The position numbers were made by a program, and so were the translations under genes. From Phycisphaerae bacterium (GTDB lineage: Bacteria > Planctomycetota > Phycisphaerae > Sedimentisphaerales > Anaerobacaceae), in the NCBI GenBank assembly GCA_030667885.1, contig DAOUVA010000304.1, positions 1 through 5,988 on the forward strand: a DNA stretch of 5,988 nucleotides, in the 5' to 3' direction. Shown piece after piece: positions 1 to 5,988 of the stretch (within the stretch, counting starts at the first letter, position 1; each line of letters opens with the position of its first letter). Below the pieces are notes generated by a model that saw nothing but the letters and a program-made list of their open reading frames with translations, did no database searches and had not been told where the DNA came from.

Positions 1-755
1 AAAGCCATACCTTCACGAGTTAGAGAGCTATTCCATTTATCTTTGGGTAAATCGAAACGTTTGATCAAAGTCCAGTTTTCAGGGTCGATAATATCTACAG
101 CGGAAACATCGTCCTTATGGCCGCTGCATAAAAGCTTACCCGCAAAATACTTTATATCCTGATACGCCATTGAGGTCGGGGAATCGACTTTACTTACCTG
201 ACGTCCATTAATGTCCCATGTATAGAAATGAAGAGCGTCCCAATTAACTCCATAAAGAAGTTTTTTTCCATCAGATGCAACAGCTCCAATGTGGTCGTCA
301 ACCCCAAACGAAGTGCGTATCTCCAAAGTATCAGGGTCGAGGCCATAGACCATTGTTCTGCTTTGTCTTTTATACTCAGCGTTCGGGACCCAAAGGAAAC
401 GGCCGTCATACTGCAGGCCTCCGGGATGAATCAATGCGCCATCAGTCAATTCTACTTTTGAAATCAGGCGTGCGTTTTGCCTGTCAATCTTAAACAGCCA
501 GGCGCGATCCTGCTCAGTATCCACTGAGGTCACAAAATAAAATTGCTCTGTGATATCCAGTCCCTGAACATGATAAGTAGAAAACTTCAGCGGGACCTGT
601 CGTATGAGTTCCACATGACCGGATTGAAATAAGAGGTCCAAGGCATCGGTCTGGGAAATTTCATTCCTTTTATAACAATTTAAGATAAGCGGCAGAGTTA
701 ACAACAAAATAACGATAAGAACTCGATTGACAATTATAACGGAACGTCGAACCAT
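1..755 (-). CDS. DUF6454-type beta-propeller-like protein, exported or lipoprotein-like (3' end missing)
   Basis: The frame is open from ATG at 755 to the window edge, giving 251 residues, and is truncated only by the edge. The N-terminus is a basic start (MVRR) followed by a hydrophobic stretch, about residues 7-26, ending LILNC. Cys27 sits where a lipoprotein cysteine would, but Asn at -1 is atypical, so this may be a signal anchor or lipoprotein. The rest matches my memory of the DUF6454 family: YHVQGLDIT (61-69), TSVD (76-79), HPGGLQYDGRFLWVPNAEY (110-128), DDHIGAV (153-159), GVNWD (169-173), YTWD (178-181) and AYQDIKY (197-203). The short beta-strand blocks with recurring DG turns suggest a propeller-like fold. 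The biochemical role is unknown; an extracytoplasmic location is inferred from the N-terminus. The start is supported by GAGG five bases upstream. It is divergent from the split-barrel gene at 986. The family call rests on motif recall only. Confidence 0.8.
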   Translation of the reverse strand, partial: MVRRSVIIVNRVLIVILLLTLPLILNCYKRNEISQTDALDLLFQSGHVELIRQVPLKFSTYHVQGLDITEQFYFVTSVDTEQDRAWLFKIDRQNARLISKVELTDGALIHPGGLQYDGRFLWVPNAEYKRQSRTMVYGLDPDTLEIRTSFGVDDHIGAVASDGKKLLYGVNWDALHFYTWDINGRQVSKVDSPTSMAYQDIKYFAGKLLCSGHKDDVSAVDIIDPENWTLIKRFDLPKDKWNSSLTREGMA

Positions 756-813
756 CTTAGCCTCAATCTAAATTTACCAGTATTCATTGCTGGTTAAGAA
801 ACTCATTTCCCAT

Positions 814-842
814 ACAATATCAAGTCTGTCCCGGAAGGTCAA
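814..842 (-). promoter_or_regulatory. Sigma70-like promoter for the DUF6454-type gene
   Basis: On the minus strand TTGACC (842-837) and TATTGT (819-814) are separated by exactly 17 bp. Transcription would begin near 807, giving a leader of about 50 bases before the ATG at 755. Both hexamers are close to consensus and correctly oriented in the divergent intergenic region. This is seen by eye only, and planctomycete promoters often deviate from the E. coli pattern, so it is a candidate. Confidence 0.42.
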
Positions 843-893
843 TTTTTCCTATTGTTTTTCAGAGATTTCGGGGCCTTAATTCATAAAAGACTA

Positions 894-922
894 TTGCAGA
901 TGGAGCGATACTAAAGTATTTT
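894..922 (+). promoter_or_regulatory. Possible promoter for the split-barrel gene
   Basis: TTGCAG (894-899) and TATTTT (917-922) are spaced 17 bp apart and would give a leader of roughly 55 bases before the ATG at 986. A 12-bp interrupted palindrome, ATACT-AA-AGTAT (908-919), overlaps the start of the proposed -10 element and could be a repressor site, but it is short enough to be chance. The match is weaker than that of the opposing promoter at 814-842. The rest of the 756-985 gap shows no gene or RNA that I recognise. Confidence 0.25.
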
Positions 923-985
923 GGTGCAGAGTCGTTACTTGAATATTATTTAGGAAGATTAGATAATTCAAAGGAGCTGTTTGTT

Positions 986-1369
986 ATGAGCCTGTCCTAT
1001 TATTTCGAACATACGCAAGGTATTGGTATTTTGGCCACCGCTGATTCAGATGGAATGGTTGATCTTGCCATTTACGCCAAACCGCACGTAATTGACGAGA
1101 AAACCATCGCATTTGTTATGAAGGAGCGTCTTAGCCACATGAATCTCAAATCCAATCCGCACGCCTCTTACATGTTCATTGAGAAAGGCGAAGGATACAC
1201 CGGCAAGAGGCTGTATCTGACCAAACTCCGAGAGGAAACCAATACATCGGTAGTCGAGATGTTCAGACAGAAACAGCCGGAGATATGTTCAGCCGACGAT
1301 GATTCGAATAAATATCTCGTGCATTTTCAGATAGATGAAATCTGGCCGCTTGTGGGCGACAAAAAATAG
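986..1369 (+). CDS. Pyridoxamine 5'-phosphate oxidase-like split-barrel (FMN-binding type) protein
   Basis: This complete 127-residue protein starts 9 bases after a strong AAGGAG ribosome site (971-976). The N-terminal half matches the small single-domain members of the PNPOx-like split-barrel superfamily: GIGILATADSDGMVDLAIYA (12-31), PHVID (33-37), AFVMKERLSHMNLKSNPHA (42-60) and YMFIEKGEGYTGKRLYL (62-78). The block NLKSNPHASYMF is the strand-turn region near the flavin pocket in this superfamily. Members bind FMN, F420 or heme; this subgroup usually has no assigned substrate, and true PdxH is much longer (over 200 residues), so vitamin B6 synthesis should not be inferred. No signal peptide or membrane segment is seen, so it should be cytoplasmic, most plausibly a flavin-dependent redox or flavin-binding protein. 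It is monocistronic, divergent from the gene ending its promoter region at 755 and convergent with the gene ending at 1441. Confidence 0.85.
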   Translation: MSLSYYFEHTQGIGILATADSDGMVDLAIYAKPHVIDEKTIAFVMKERLSHMNLKSNPHASYMFIEKGEGYTGKRLYLTKLREETNTSVVEMFRQKQPEICSADDDSNKYLVHFQIDEIWPLVGDKK

Positions 1370-1407
1370 TATGCAAAACCGACATGAGAGGAGTTCTCAG
1401 CAGAATT

Positions 1408-1437
1408 AAAAAATACGGGCAAACTTCTCATACTGCC
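1408..1437 (-). terminator. Possible weak rho-independent terminator after the pseudopilin-like gene
   Basis: On the minus strand, just after the TAA at 1443-1441, a short stem (GGCAG with TTGCC, including one G-U pair, loop about 10 bases; 1437-1418) is followed by CGTA and a run of six T (1413-1408). The stem is short and the loop large, so termination would be inefficient. It lies in the 71-bp gap between two convergent genes, where a terminator is expected. No T-tract hairpin was found for the plus-strand gene ending at 1369. Confidence 0.3.
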
Positions 1438-1440
1438 GGA

Positions 1441-1989
1441 TTATCTCAGGGAGGCCTGTGTCTGGGCCAGGGCCTGCTGAAGCTCTTCAGGAGTGAGCAA
1501 TTCAATCTGCCCACCCAGCCGCAATACACTGCATCGGCCATCATGAACCGGCTTCGACTCGTAGAGAAGAACATTCGCAGGTGACATGTCGCCATTTTGA
1601 CCGGGGATATAAACATATTCCCCGGCGTCAGGAGAAGAACATTTAAATAACTGTGTACTTCCGCTCCATTCAATTAAAGCCTGAAGTGATGGTGGAAAAC
1701 CTTCATTGCTGAGAGCATATATTTGTATATTCTGAGCAATTGCTCGCAGGTTTGTCTGGCACTTGACAGTTTCAGCAGTGTATTTGGTATTTATCATTGT
1801 CTGAGTATATTGCTCTCCGGCCTGTCCAAAGCTCTTGATAAGCCACCAAACGCCTAAGCCTATAAGCCCAAGAAAAATCAGAGCAAAGAGGAGGTTAATA
1901 ATCGTACCACCATGTACATCCGCTCTATGAGAGTTTGTGGGCTTTTTGAAATGAGCATTTTCGCTAAACTTGCTTCTTGAATGTGTCAT
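1441..1989 (-). CDS. Single-pass pseudopilin-like membrane protein
   Basis: The protein is 182 residues from the ATG at 1989. The longest frame starts at 2010 (189 residues), but that ATG directly follows a stop and has no ribosome site, whereas 1989 is preceded by AAAAGGGG at suitable distance. Numbered from 2010: a polar N-terminal tail (1-34), one membrane helix (about 37-59, INLLFALIFLGLIGLGVWWL), a helical stretch (65-100), then NLRAIAQNIQIYA (87-99), PPSL (106-109), FKCSSPDAGEYVYIP (122-136) and HDGRCSVLRLGGQIELL (156-172). That order resembles planctomycete type II secretion-like pseudopilins (H-DG, GG-x-E-L-L ending). The usual prepilin peptidase site (G before FTLIE) and its Glu5 are absent, so it probably stays as a membrane-anchored protein with an outside C-terminal domain. 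It has cysteines at 84, 124 and 160. It lies 82 bases after the M50 gene and is probably co-transcribed with it. Function is unknown. Confidence 0.7.
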   Translation of the reverse strand: MTHSRSKFSENAHFKKPTNSHRADVHGGTIINLLFALIFLGLIGLGVWWLIKSFGQAGEQYTQTMINTKYTAETVKCQTNLRAIAQNIQIYALSNEGFPPSLQALIEWSGSTQLFKCSSPDAGEYVYIPGQNGDMSPANVLLYESKPVHDGRCSVLRLGGQIELLTPEELQQALAQTQASLR

Positions 1990-2071
1990 AACCGCCCCTT
2001 TTCTTTCCATTCATACACTTGTTTTATTCATTTTCGCCGCCAGCTCCAATATTTTCAATCGCTTAGGCAGA

Positions 2072-2674
2072 CTAAGGTAATCCAAGTATGCTGAAAAACA
2101 GGTCAACCAGCGGCAAAACAACTCTTTCAAATCCTCCAAGAAATATAAATCCTAGAAGGATAAACATTCCATATCTGGAAAAGTTTCGATACATGTTGAT
2201 GGCTTCGGGAGATTGCAAACTGGCATAAACCATTTTTGAACCATCGAGGGGCGGGATTGGAATCAGGTTGAAAACAGCCAAAATGATATTGAAAAATATA
2301 GCCAGCAAAACAAAACTTCCCAGCAGCGGTATCGCCGACAAATGAAATAAATGGAAAGCAACGGTCAGAATAAGAACCAGCGATAGATTTGCAAGAGGTC
2401 CTGCAGCAGCCACCATAAAAATTTGCTTTTTGCTGAGGATTGAAAAGTTGACCGGCACAGGCTTTGCCCAACCAAAACGCACCAGAAGCGGAAGGATAAT
2501 CGTCCCAAACAAACTGATATGAGCCAGCGGATTCAACGTCAATCGCCCCATTCTTGCCGCTGTGTCATCACCGAATCTATAGGCCATCCAGCCATGGGCA
2601 TATTCATGGACCGTCAGAGAGATAAGGAAAATAGGAAGAGTAAATACATATGTTAAAATTCGGTCGCCTGACAT
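2072..2674 (-). CDS. Site-2 protease family (M50) membrane metalloprotease, minimal form
   Basis: This intramembrane zinc protease family cuts membrane helices of partner proteins. The zinc motif HEYAH is at residues 23-27 (numbered from the 2674 start), followed by GRLTLNPLAHISLFGTIILP, the AKPVPVN block, AAGPLAN, and the second zinc site FNLIPIPPLDG with Asp144 as the likely third ligand. There are about five hydrophobic segments and no PDZ domain, which fits the compact 200-220 residue class rather than RseP. The longest frame begins at 2722 (216 residues). I chose the ATG at 2674 because family members usually have about 20 residues before HExxH, and because GAGG (2689-2686) lies 11 bases upstream. 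The 2722 ATG has AAGGA only one base away and lies inside a perfect inverted repeat. It has its own promoter (2768-2797). The pseudopilin-like gene follows. Its substrate cannot be read from sequence. Confidence 0.88.
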   Translation of the reverse strand: MSGDRILTYVFTLPIFLISLTVHEYAHGWMAYRFGDDTAARMGRLTLNPLAHISLFGTIILPLLVRFGWAKPVPVNFSILSKKQIFMVAAAGPLANLSLVLILTVAFHLFHLSAIPLLGSFVLLAIFFNIILAVFNLIPIPPLDGSKMVYASLQSPEAINMYRNFSRYGMFILLGFIFLGGFERVVLPLVDLFFSILGLP

Positions 2675-2695
2675 TAAATCTATTACCTCGAAAGA

Positions 2696-2728
2696 AAGGA
2701 AATGTTTTCCTGCGAACAACATTTCCTT
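2696..2728 (-). repeat. Perfect 11-bp inverted repeat (hairpin) in the M50 leader
   Basis: AAGGAAATGTT at 2696-2706 is the exact reverse complement of AACATTTCCTT at 2718-2728, with an 11-base loop. In the minus-strand transcript it lies in the 5' leader starting near 2760, ending about 21 bases before the chosen start at 2674 and a few bases upstream of its GAGG. It contains the alternative ATG at 2722, which would be buried in the stem. The sequence after the hairpin (TCTTTC) is only mildly U-rich, so a transcription attenuator is less likely than an mRNA stability or translational role. The function is inferred. Confidence 0.6.
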
Positions 2729-2767
2729 AAGCTGTCAAATCATCTTAAATCTATTAAAACCTGCAAA

Positions 2768-2797
2768 AGTATACATCATCCAATGAAGTATTGCCAA
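2768..2797 (-). promoter_or_regulatory. Sigma70-like promoter for the M50-pseudopilin pair
   Basis: On the minus strand TTGGCA (2797-2792) is followed after 18 bp by TATACT (2773-2768). Both hexamers are near consensus. Transcription would start near 2760, giving a leader of about 86 bases to the start at 2674. This supports transcription of the two downstream genes independent of the S41 gene, whose stop is 240 bases upstream of the M50 start. Confidence 0.5.
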
Positions 2798-2845
2798 TAG
2801 TTTACGAAAGCAGACACAATTTGGGAATGGAACGGTTGTTATTAA

Positions 2846-2884
2846 GCCGTCGCAAGCAAGATGTTCTCTTGTTTGCTTATCGGC
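2846..2884 (-). other. Extended imperfect stem-loop downstream of the S41 gene
   Basis: A two-part stem is visible. An outer GCCG/CGGC pair (2846-2849 with 2881-2884) flanks a 10-bp inner stem, GCAAGCAAGA (2852-2861) with TCTTGTTTGC (2867-2876), with a 5-base loop. The inner stem has one imperfect pair: G-U if read on the plus strand, A-C on the minus strand. No T-run follows on either strand, so it is not a standard rho-independent terminator. It lies 31 bases after the S41 stop and could be a 3'-end stabilising structure or a rho-dependent terminator component. Confidence 0.35.
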
Positions 2885-2914
2885 AGCAATGTTCTGTTAG
2901 CAATTCAACACAAA

Positions 2915-5900
2915 TCACTTAACCGGGTAAGGCGGCAATGGCGGTATCTCTTTCTCCTGTGTTTTCAATTCTTCGAGAATAACTTCGATTGCCTTATTTA
3001 ATTGTTCATCAATCCCGGCATATTCTTTAGCAGGATCGTTATCGACATAAATATCCGGCTCGACACCGTATCCTTCGATTATCCACTTTTGTCCTTGGAC
3101 ATCATAACGGGAAAACTCCGGCTTATTGAGAAAACCACCATCTAACAACGGCAAAGAGCCTCGAATCCCTACGACACCGCCCCATGTTCGTTTGCCGACG
3201 ACTTTGCCCAGTTTATGCCACTTAAAACGATAGGTAAACAAATCACCGTCCGAAGCGGAAAACTCGTCCGCCAAACACACCATAGGCCCATAAATCATGG
3301 CGGCTGGGTCCGACTCAGGAGCAGCATTCCTGGCAAAATCGACCATGGTAATTTCTCTCCTGAGCCGCTCGATCAACATTGGCGAAACGTTCCCGCCGCC
3401 GTTACCACGAACGTCTATGATCAGTGCCTTTTTGCGAATCTGAGGGTAGAAATACTTTACAAACTCATTCAAACCGCGGCGCCCCATATCAGGGACATGA
3501 ATGTATCCTACCTTTCCGTCGGTGGCGTCACTTACTTTTTCAATATTATTCTGCACCCATTCATAATAATATAAATTCTCTTCGCTGCCGGTCGGTACCA
3601 CTACTACATCACGAGCACCCTTGACAGACGGTTTCGAATTGAGCTTCAACGTCACCTGTTTGCCCGCTTTATTGATAAGCAGCTCATAAATGTTATTCAC
3701 ATCAGCAGTCGATTTGCCATTTACGGCAAGAATATAATCGCCCTGATTTACGTCAACTCCGATCTCCGTTAGCGGCGAACGTAAAGTCTTGTCCCAGTTT
3801 TGACCTCGCAATATTTTTTCAATCCTGTAGTATCCTGATTTTGCATCGCGCTGAATTTCAGCCCCGAGCAGGCCGGTTGTTATCCTATTCGGTTTCGGGT
3901 ATTCTCCACCGCCCACATATGTATGCCCGACATTTAATTCGCCTATCATCTCGCCGATGATATAAGTCAAATCCGCCCGGTGATTCACATGAGCAACCAA
4001 AGGCTCGTAACGTTCACGCATTGCTTTCCAGTCAACACCATGCATATTAGGAACATAGAAGAACTCCCGCATCTGCCGCCAGCATTCATTAAAGATTTGC
4101 GTCCATTGCTTTTTCTTATCAAGGTTGACTTCCATACCGGACAGGTCTAACGTTTCTTTCATTTCGATTTTAGATTTGGGCAGGTTGATAATGGCATATT
4201 TTCCGCCCGAAGCAACGAGCATCTTTTTTTGGTCGGCCGATATTTCATATCCGCCGATCCGGCCAAGCTCAGTTTCCTTTTGCTCTTTCAGATTATACAT
4301 TAGCAGCAGGGTTCCGCTGTCTTTGCTTCCTCTTCGATTGTAATACAAAAAATCGCCGACCGAACTTAGATTGCTGTAATTCGAAACTTCCGTGGGCAAT
4401 GAGGCAATACGTTCCTTGATACCGTCAATATCCACTTTAATGTTTTGCTTTTCTTTCTTCTGCCTCTTTTCCTGCTGTTTATCTGCATTGTCGTTCGGGT
4501 CAGACTTTTGGTCATCCGCCTTTTTGGCTTTTTCTTCTTTTTTGACCTCCACCTCGTCACTCTGAGGCTTAAAAGGTGAATCCGTGCTCTTTGCCAACGT
4601 CAGAAGGTAGATTCGAGACATTTCCCTGTAGGCATGATTCCATTCGGTTCTGCTATAAATCGGATTGAAATCCCGCTCGGAAGTAAAGAATACGAATTTA
4701 CCATCTGAACTGAATACAGGATTGCTCGACGAATACCAGCCATCAGTCAACTCACTGGATTTTTTATCCTTTAGCGAATAAAGATAAATCCTGTCCATCG
4801 CCTCGGTTTCCGATTTGGTGTAAACAATCCACCTGCTGTCCGGCGCCCAGGAATAACCCCTGAACTCCCATTTATCAGATTTATCAACCTCGACAATCCT
4901 GCCGCTCTTTATATTTACAAATCTCAGACGTAACCGTTTATCCCCCCATAGAATCTTCTTACTGTCCGGCGACCATATTATTTTATATTTATAGGTTTCG
5001 GCGTTTCTTGTTATCTGCTTTTCCTTTGAGCTGCCGTCCTGAGACGCAATATAGATTTCATCCTCACCGGATGCGTCGGATATATATGCAATCCACTTGC
5101 CGTCGGGTGACCATTTGGAATTTCGTTCGTGAATTCCCGGGGTTTCCGTAAGATTTCGCACAGCACCGTGTTTGGCCGGAACGGTAAATACATCGCCTCT
5201 GGCGCCAAACAAGGCGCGTTTGCCGTCAGGGGCAACTTCATAATTGGTGACATTGTCACTAACACTGACAATACCACCCCTGCCGCCGGATAAATCTTCC
5301 TGAATATGAATAATAACCTTCTCGTACTTCTCAGTCTCGATGTCTAAGCGATAGATAAAGCCGGCGTTTTCAAATACAATTGCTTTTTTGCCCAACGACG
5401 GAAACTTGATATCAAAATCAGTGAAATCGGTTATTTTTTCTGTCTGCTTCGAATTGAGGTCATAAACGAAAAGGTTCATGCGTTTATTTTTATCTCGGTC
5501 GGAGAGAAAAAAGATTTTATCACCGCTCCACATTGGGACAATATCCTGTGCGGGATTATCGGTTATATTCTCGATTTTTTTTGTTTCGAAATCATAAATC
5601 CAGATATCATCCGCCATACCGCCGCGATATCTTTTCCACGTTCGGAATTCGCGAAAGATGCGGTTGTATGCCAACTTAGTATCATCCGGCGAGAAAGAGC
5701 AAAAACCTCCGCGGGGAAGCGGTAGTTCATCAGGAAGCCCGCCTGATTGGGAAACGGAATATAGTTGGCCGTTAAAGCTGTTAAATGAACTCATTCGTGA
5801 ACGGAAAATGATATTCTTACCATCGTTTTTCCAGGCCATCACGATGTTGTTTGGACCCATTCTATCGGACACATCATCCCGGCCAAGCGTTGCCGTAAAA

Positions 5901-5988
5901 GTCAAACGCTGAGGTACACCCCCGCCGGCCGGCATTAGAAATATCTCCGTATTACCATCATATTGGCCGGTAAAAGCAATTTGCTCGC
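2915..5988 (-). CDS. Tricorn-like S41 peptidase with beta-propellers and PDZ domain (5' end missing)
   Basis: The frame is open to the window edge. The ATG at 5935 (counted as residue 1 here) is internal because EQIAFTGQYDGNTEIFL, a propeller blade, precedes it in frame. Residues 1-450 are WD40-like/PD40 blades (FSPDDTKLAY 81-90, WSPDGKWIAYISD 275-287, WAPDSRWIVY 363-372). Residues 461-500 are a Lys/Glu/Asp/Gln-rich linker. Then come a short blade region (510-600), a helical C1-like part with ECWRQMREFFY (617-627), a PDZ-like domain (about 685-785; GDYILAVNG 732-740) and the S41 catalytic region (785-985). By analogy with tricorn, His671 (GHTYVGG), Ser895 (SASDGD) and Glu954 (EGYGVEPD) form the catalytic set; DVRGNGGG (841-848) is the conserved S41 block. 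The C-terminus ends PPLPPYPVK, typical of bacterial tricorn homologues. The role is peptide degradation; location cannot be judged without the N-terminus. Roughly 50-80 residues are probably missing. Confidence 0.93.
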   Translation of the reverse strand, partial: EQIAFTGQYDGNTEIFLMPAGGGVPQRLTFTATLGRDDVSDRMGPNNIVMAWKNDGKNIIFRSRMSSFNSFNGQLYSVSQSGGLPDELPLPRGGFCSFSPDDTKLAYNRIFREFRTWKRYRGGMADDIWIYDFETKKIENITDNPAQDIVPMWSGDKIFFLSDRDKNKRMNLFVYDLNSKQTEKITDFTDFDIKFPSLGKKAIVFENAGFIYRLDIETEKYEKVIIHIQEDLSGGRGGIVSVSDNVTNYEVAPDGKRALFGARGDVFTVPAKHGAVRNLTETPGIHERNSKWSPDGKWIAYISDASGEDEIYIASQDGSSKEKQITRNAETYKYKIIWSPDSKKILWGDKRLRLRFVNIKSGRIVEVDKSDKWEFRGYSWAPDSRWIVYTKSETEAMDRIYLYSLKDKKSSELTDGWYSSSNPVFSSDGKFVFFTSERDFNPIYSRTEWNHAYREMSRIYLLTLAKSTDSPFKPQSDEVEVKKEEKAKKADDQKSDPNDNADKQQEKRQKKEKQNIKVDIDGIKERIASLPTEVSNYSNLSSVGDFLYYNRRGSKDSGTLLLMYNLKEQKETELGRIGGYEISADQKKMLVASGGKYAIINLPKSKIEMKETLDLSGMEVNLDKKKQWTQIFNECWRQMREFFYVPNMHGVDWKAMRERYEPLVAHVNHRADLTYIIGEMIGELNVGHTYVGGGEYPKPNRITTGLLGAEIQRDAKSGYYRIEKILRGQNWDKTLRSPLTEIGVDVNQGDYILAVNGKSTADVNNIYELLINKAGKQVTLKLNSKPSVKGARDVVVVPTGSEENLYYYEWVQNNIEKVSDATDGKVGYIHVPDMGRRGLNEFVKYFYPQIRKKALIIDVRGNGGGNVSPMLIERLRREITMVDFARNAAPESDPAAMIYGPMVCLADEFSASDGDLFTYRFKWHKLGKVVGKRTWGGVVGIRGSLPLLDGGFLNKPEFSRYDVQGQKWIIEGYGVEPDIYVDNDPAKEYAGIDEQLNKAIEVILEELKTQEKEIPPLPPYPVK

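Noticed and set aside
228..461. Plus-strand open frames over the DUF6454-type gene
   Set aside because: They lie antisense to a frame open across 755 bases with clear family motifs, and have no ribosome site or recognisable product.
939..967. TTGAAT and GATAAT spaced 17 bp upstream of the split-barrel gene
   Set aside because: Good hexamers, but transcription would start at about 974, inside the AAGGAG ribosome site at 971-976, so the message would lack it. The promoter at 894-922 is more consistent.
2062..2076. CTTAG-TCTGC-CTAAG hairpin at the stop codon of the M50 gene
   Set aside because: Only five pairs and no T-run; it is too weak to call a terminator between two probably co-transcribed genes.
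2127..2471. Minus-strand frame of 114 codons inside the M50 gene
   Set aside because: It overlaps the M50 frame, which carries zinc-site motifs, and its own translation shows no recognisable motif.
4366..4560. Minus-strand frame very rich in Lys and Arg
   Set aside because: It is an alternative frame reading of the Lys/Glu-coding linker in the tricorn-like gene; its basic composition comes from that A-rich stretch.
1..5988. CRISPR array, tRNA, rRNA, insertion sequence or attachment site
   Set aside because: No regular direct repeats, cloverleaf-like segment, rRNA-like sequence, transposase motif or terminal inverted repeats were seen on reading both strands.

Overview
The window holds five protein genes and no RNA genes, mobile elements or CRISPR arrays that I can see. 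Base composition is moderate (mid-40s % GC by eye) and gene density is that of an ordinary bacterial chromosome. The best taxonomic hint is the set of protein styles: a single-pass pseudopilin-like protein whose C-terminal half follows the planctomycete pattern (NLR-type helix, 'PPSL', a KC-S/P turn, then H-DG...GG-x-E-L-L), beside a large tricorn-type S41 protease and a minimal site-2 protease. I would guess Planctomycetota, perhaps Phycisphaerae, with low to moderate confidence.

Layout. Bases 1-755 (minus) carry the first 251 residues of a DUF6454-type beta-propeller-like protein with an N-terminal signal or lipoprotein-like segment; its 3' end is outside the window. A 230-bp divergent intergenic region (756-985) holds a good sigma70-like promoter facing left and a weaker one facing right. 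Bases 986-1369 (plus) encode a small pyridoxamine-phosphate-oxidase-like split-barrel protein. After a 71-bp convergent gap with a possible weak terminator come three genes, all on the minus strand. In transcription order they are a tricorn-like S41 peptidase (5988-2915, 5' end outside the window), an M50 site-2 protease (2674-2072) and a single-pass pseudopilin-like membrane protein (1989-1441).

The 240-bp gap between the S41 and M50 genes contains a stem-loop, a clear sigma70-like promoter (TTGGCA, 18 bp, TATACT) and a perfect 11-bp inverted repeat. The M50-pseudopilin pair is therefore probably its own transcription unit with a structured 5' leader. Two start sites were reassigned: the M50 protease (M17 of the longest frame) and the pseudopilin-like protein (M8 of the longest frame). 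The S41 frame continues upstream of the first visible ATG with propeller sequence, so that ATG is internal.

Nothing here is clearly a new system. The most interesting points are the hairpin over the alternative M50 start codon, and the clustering of a PDZ-containing protease, a site-2 protease and a single-pass membrane protein, which permits but does not prove a proteolytic relay.
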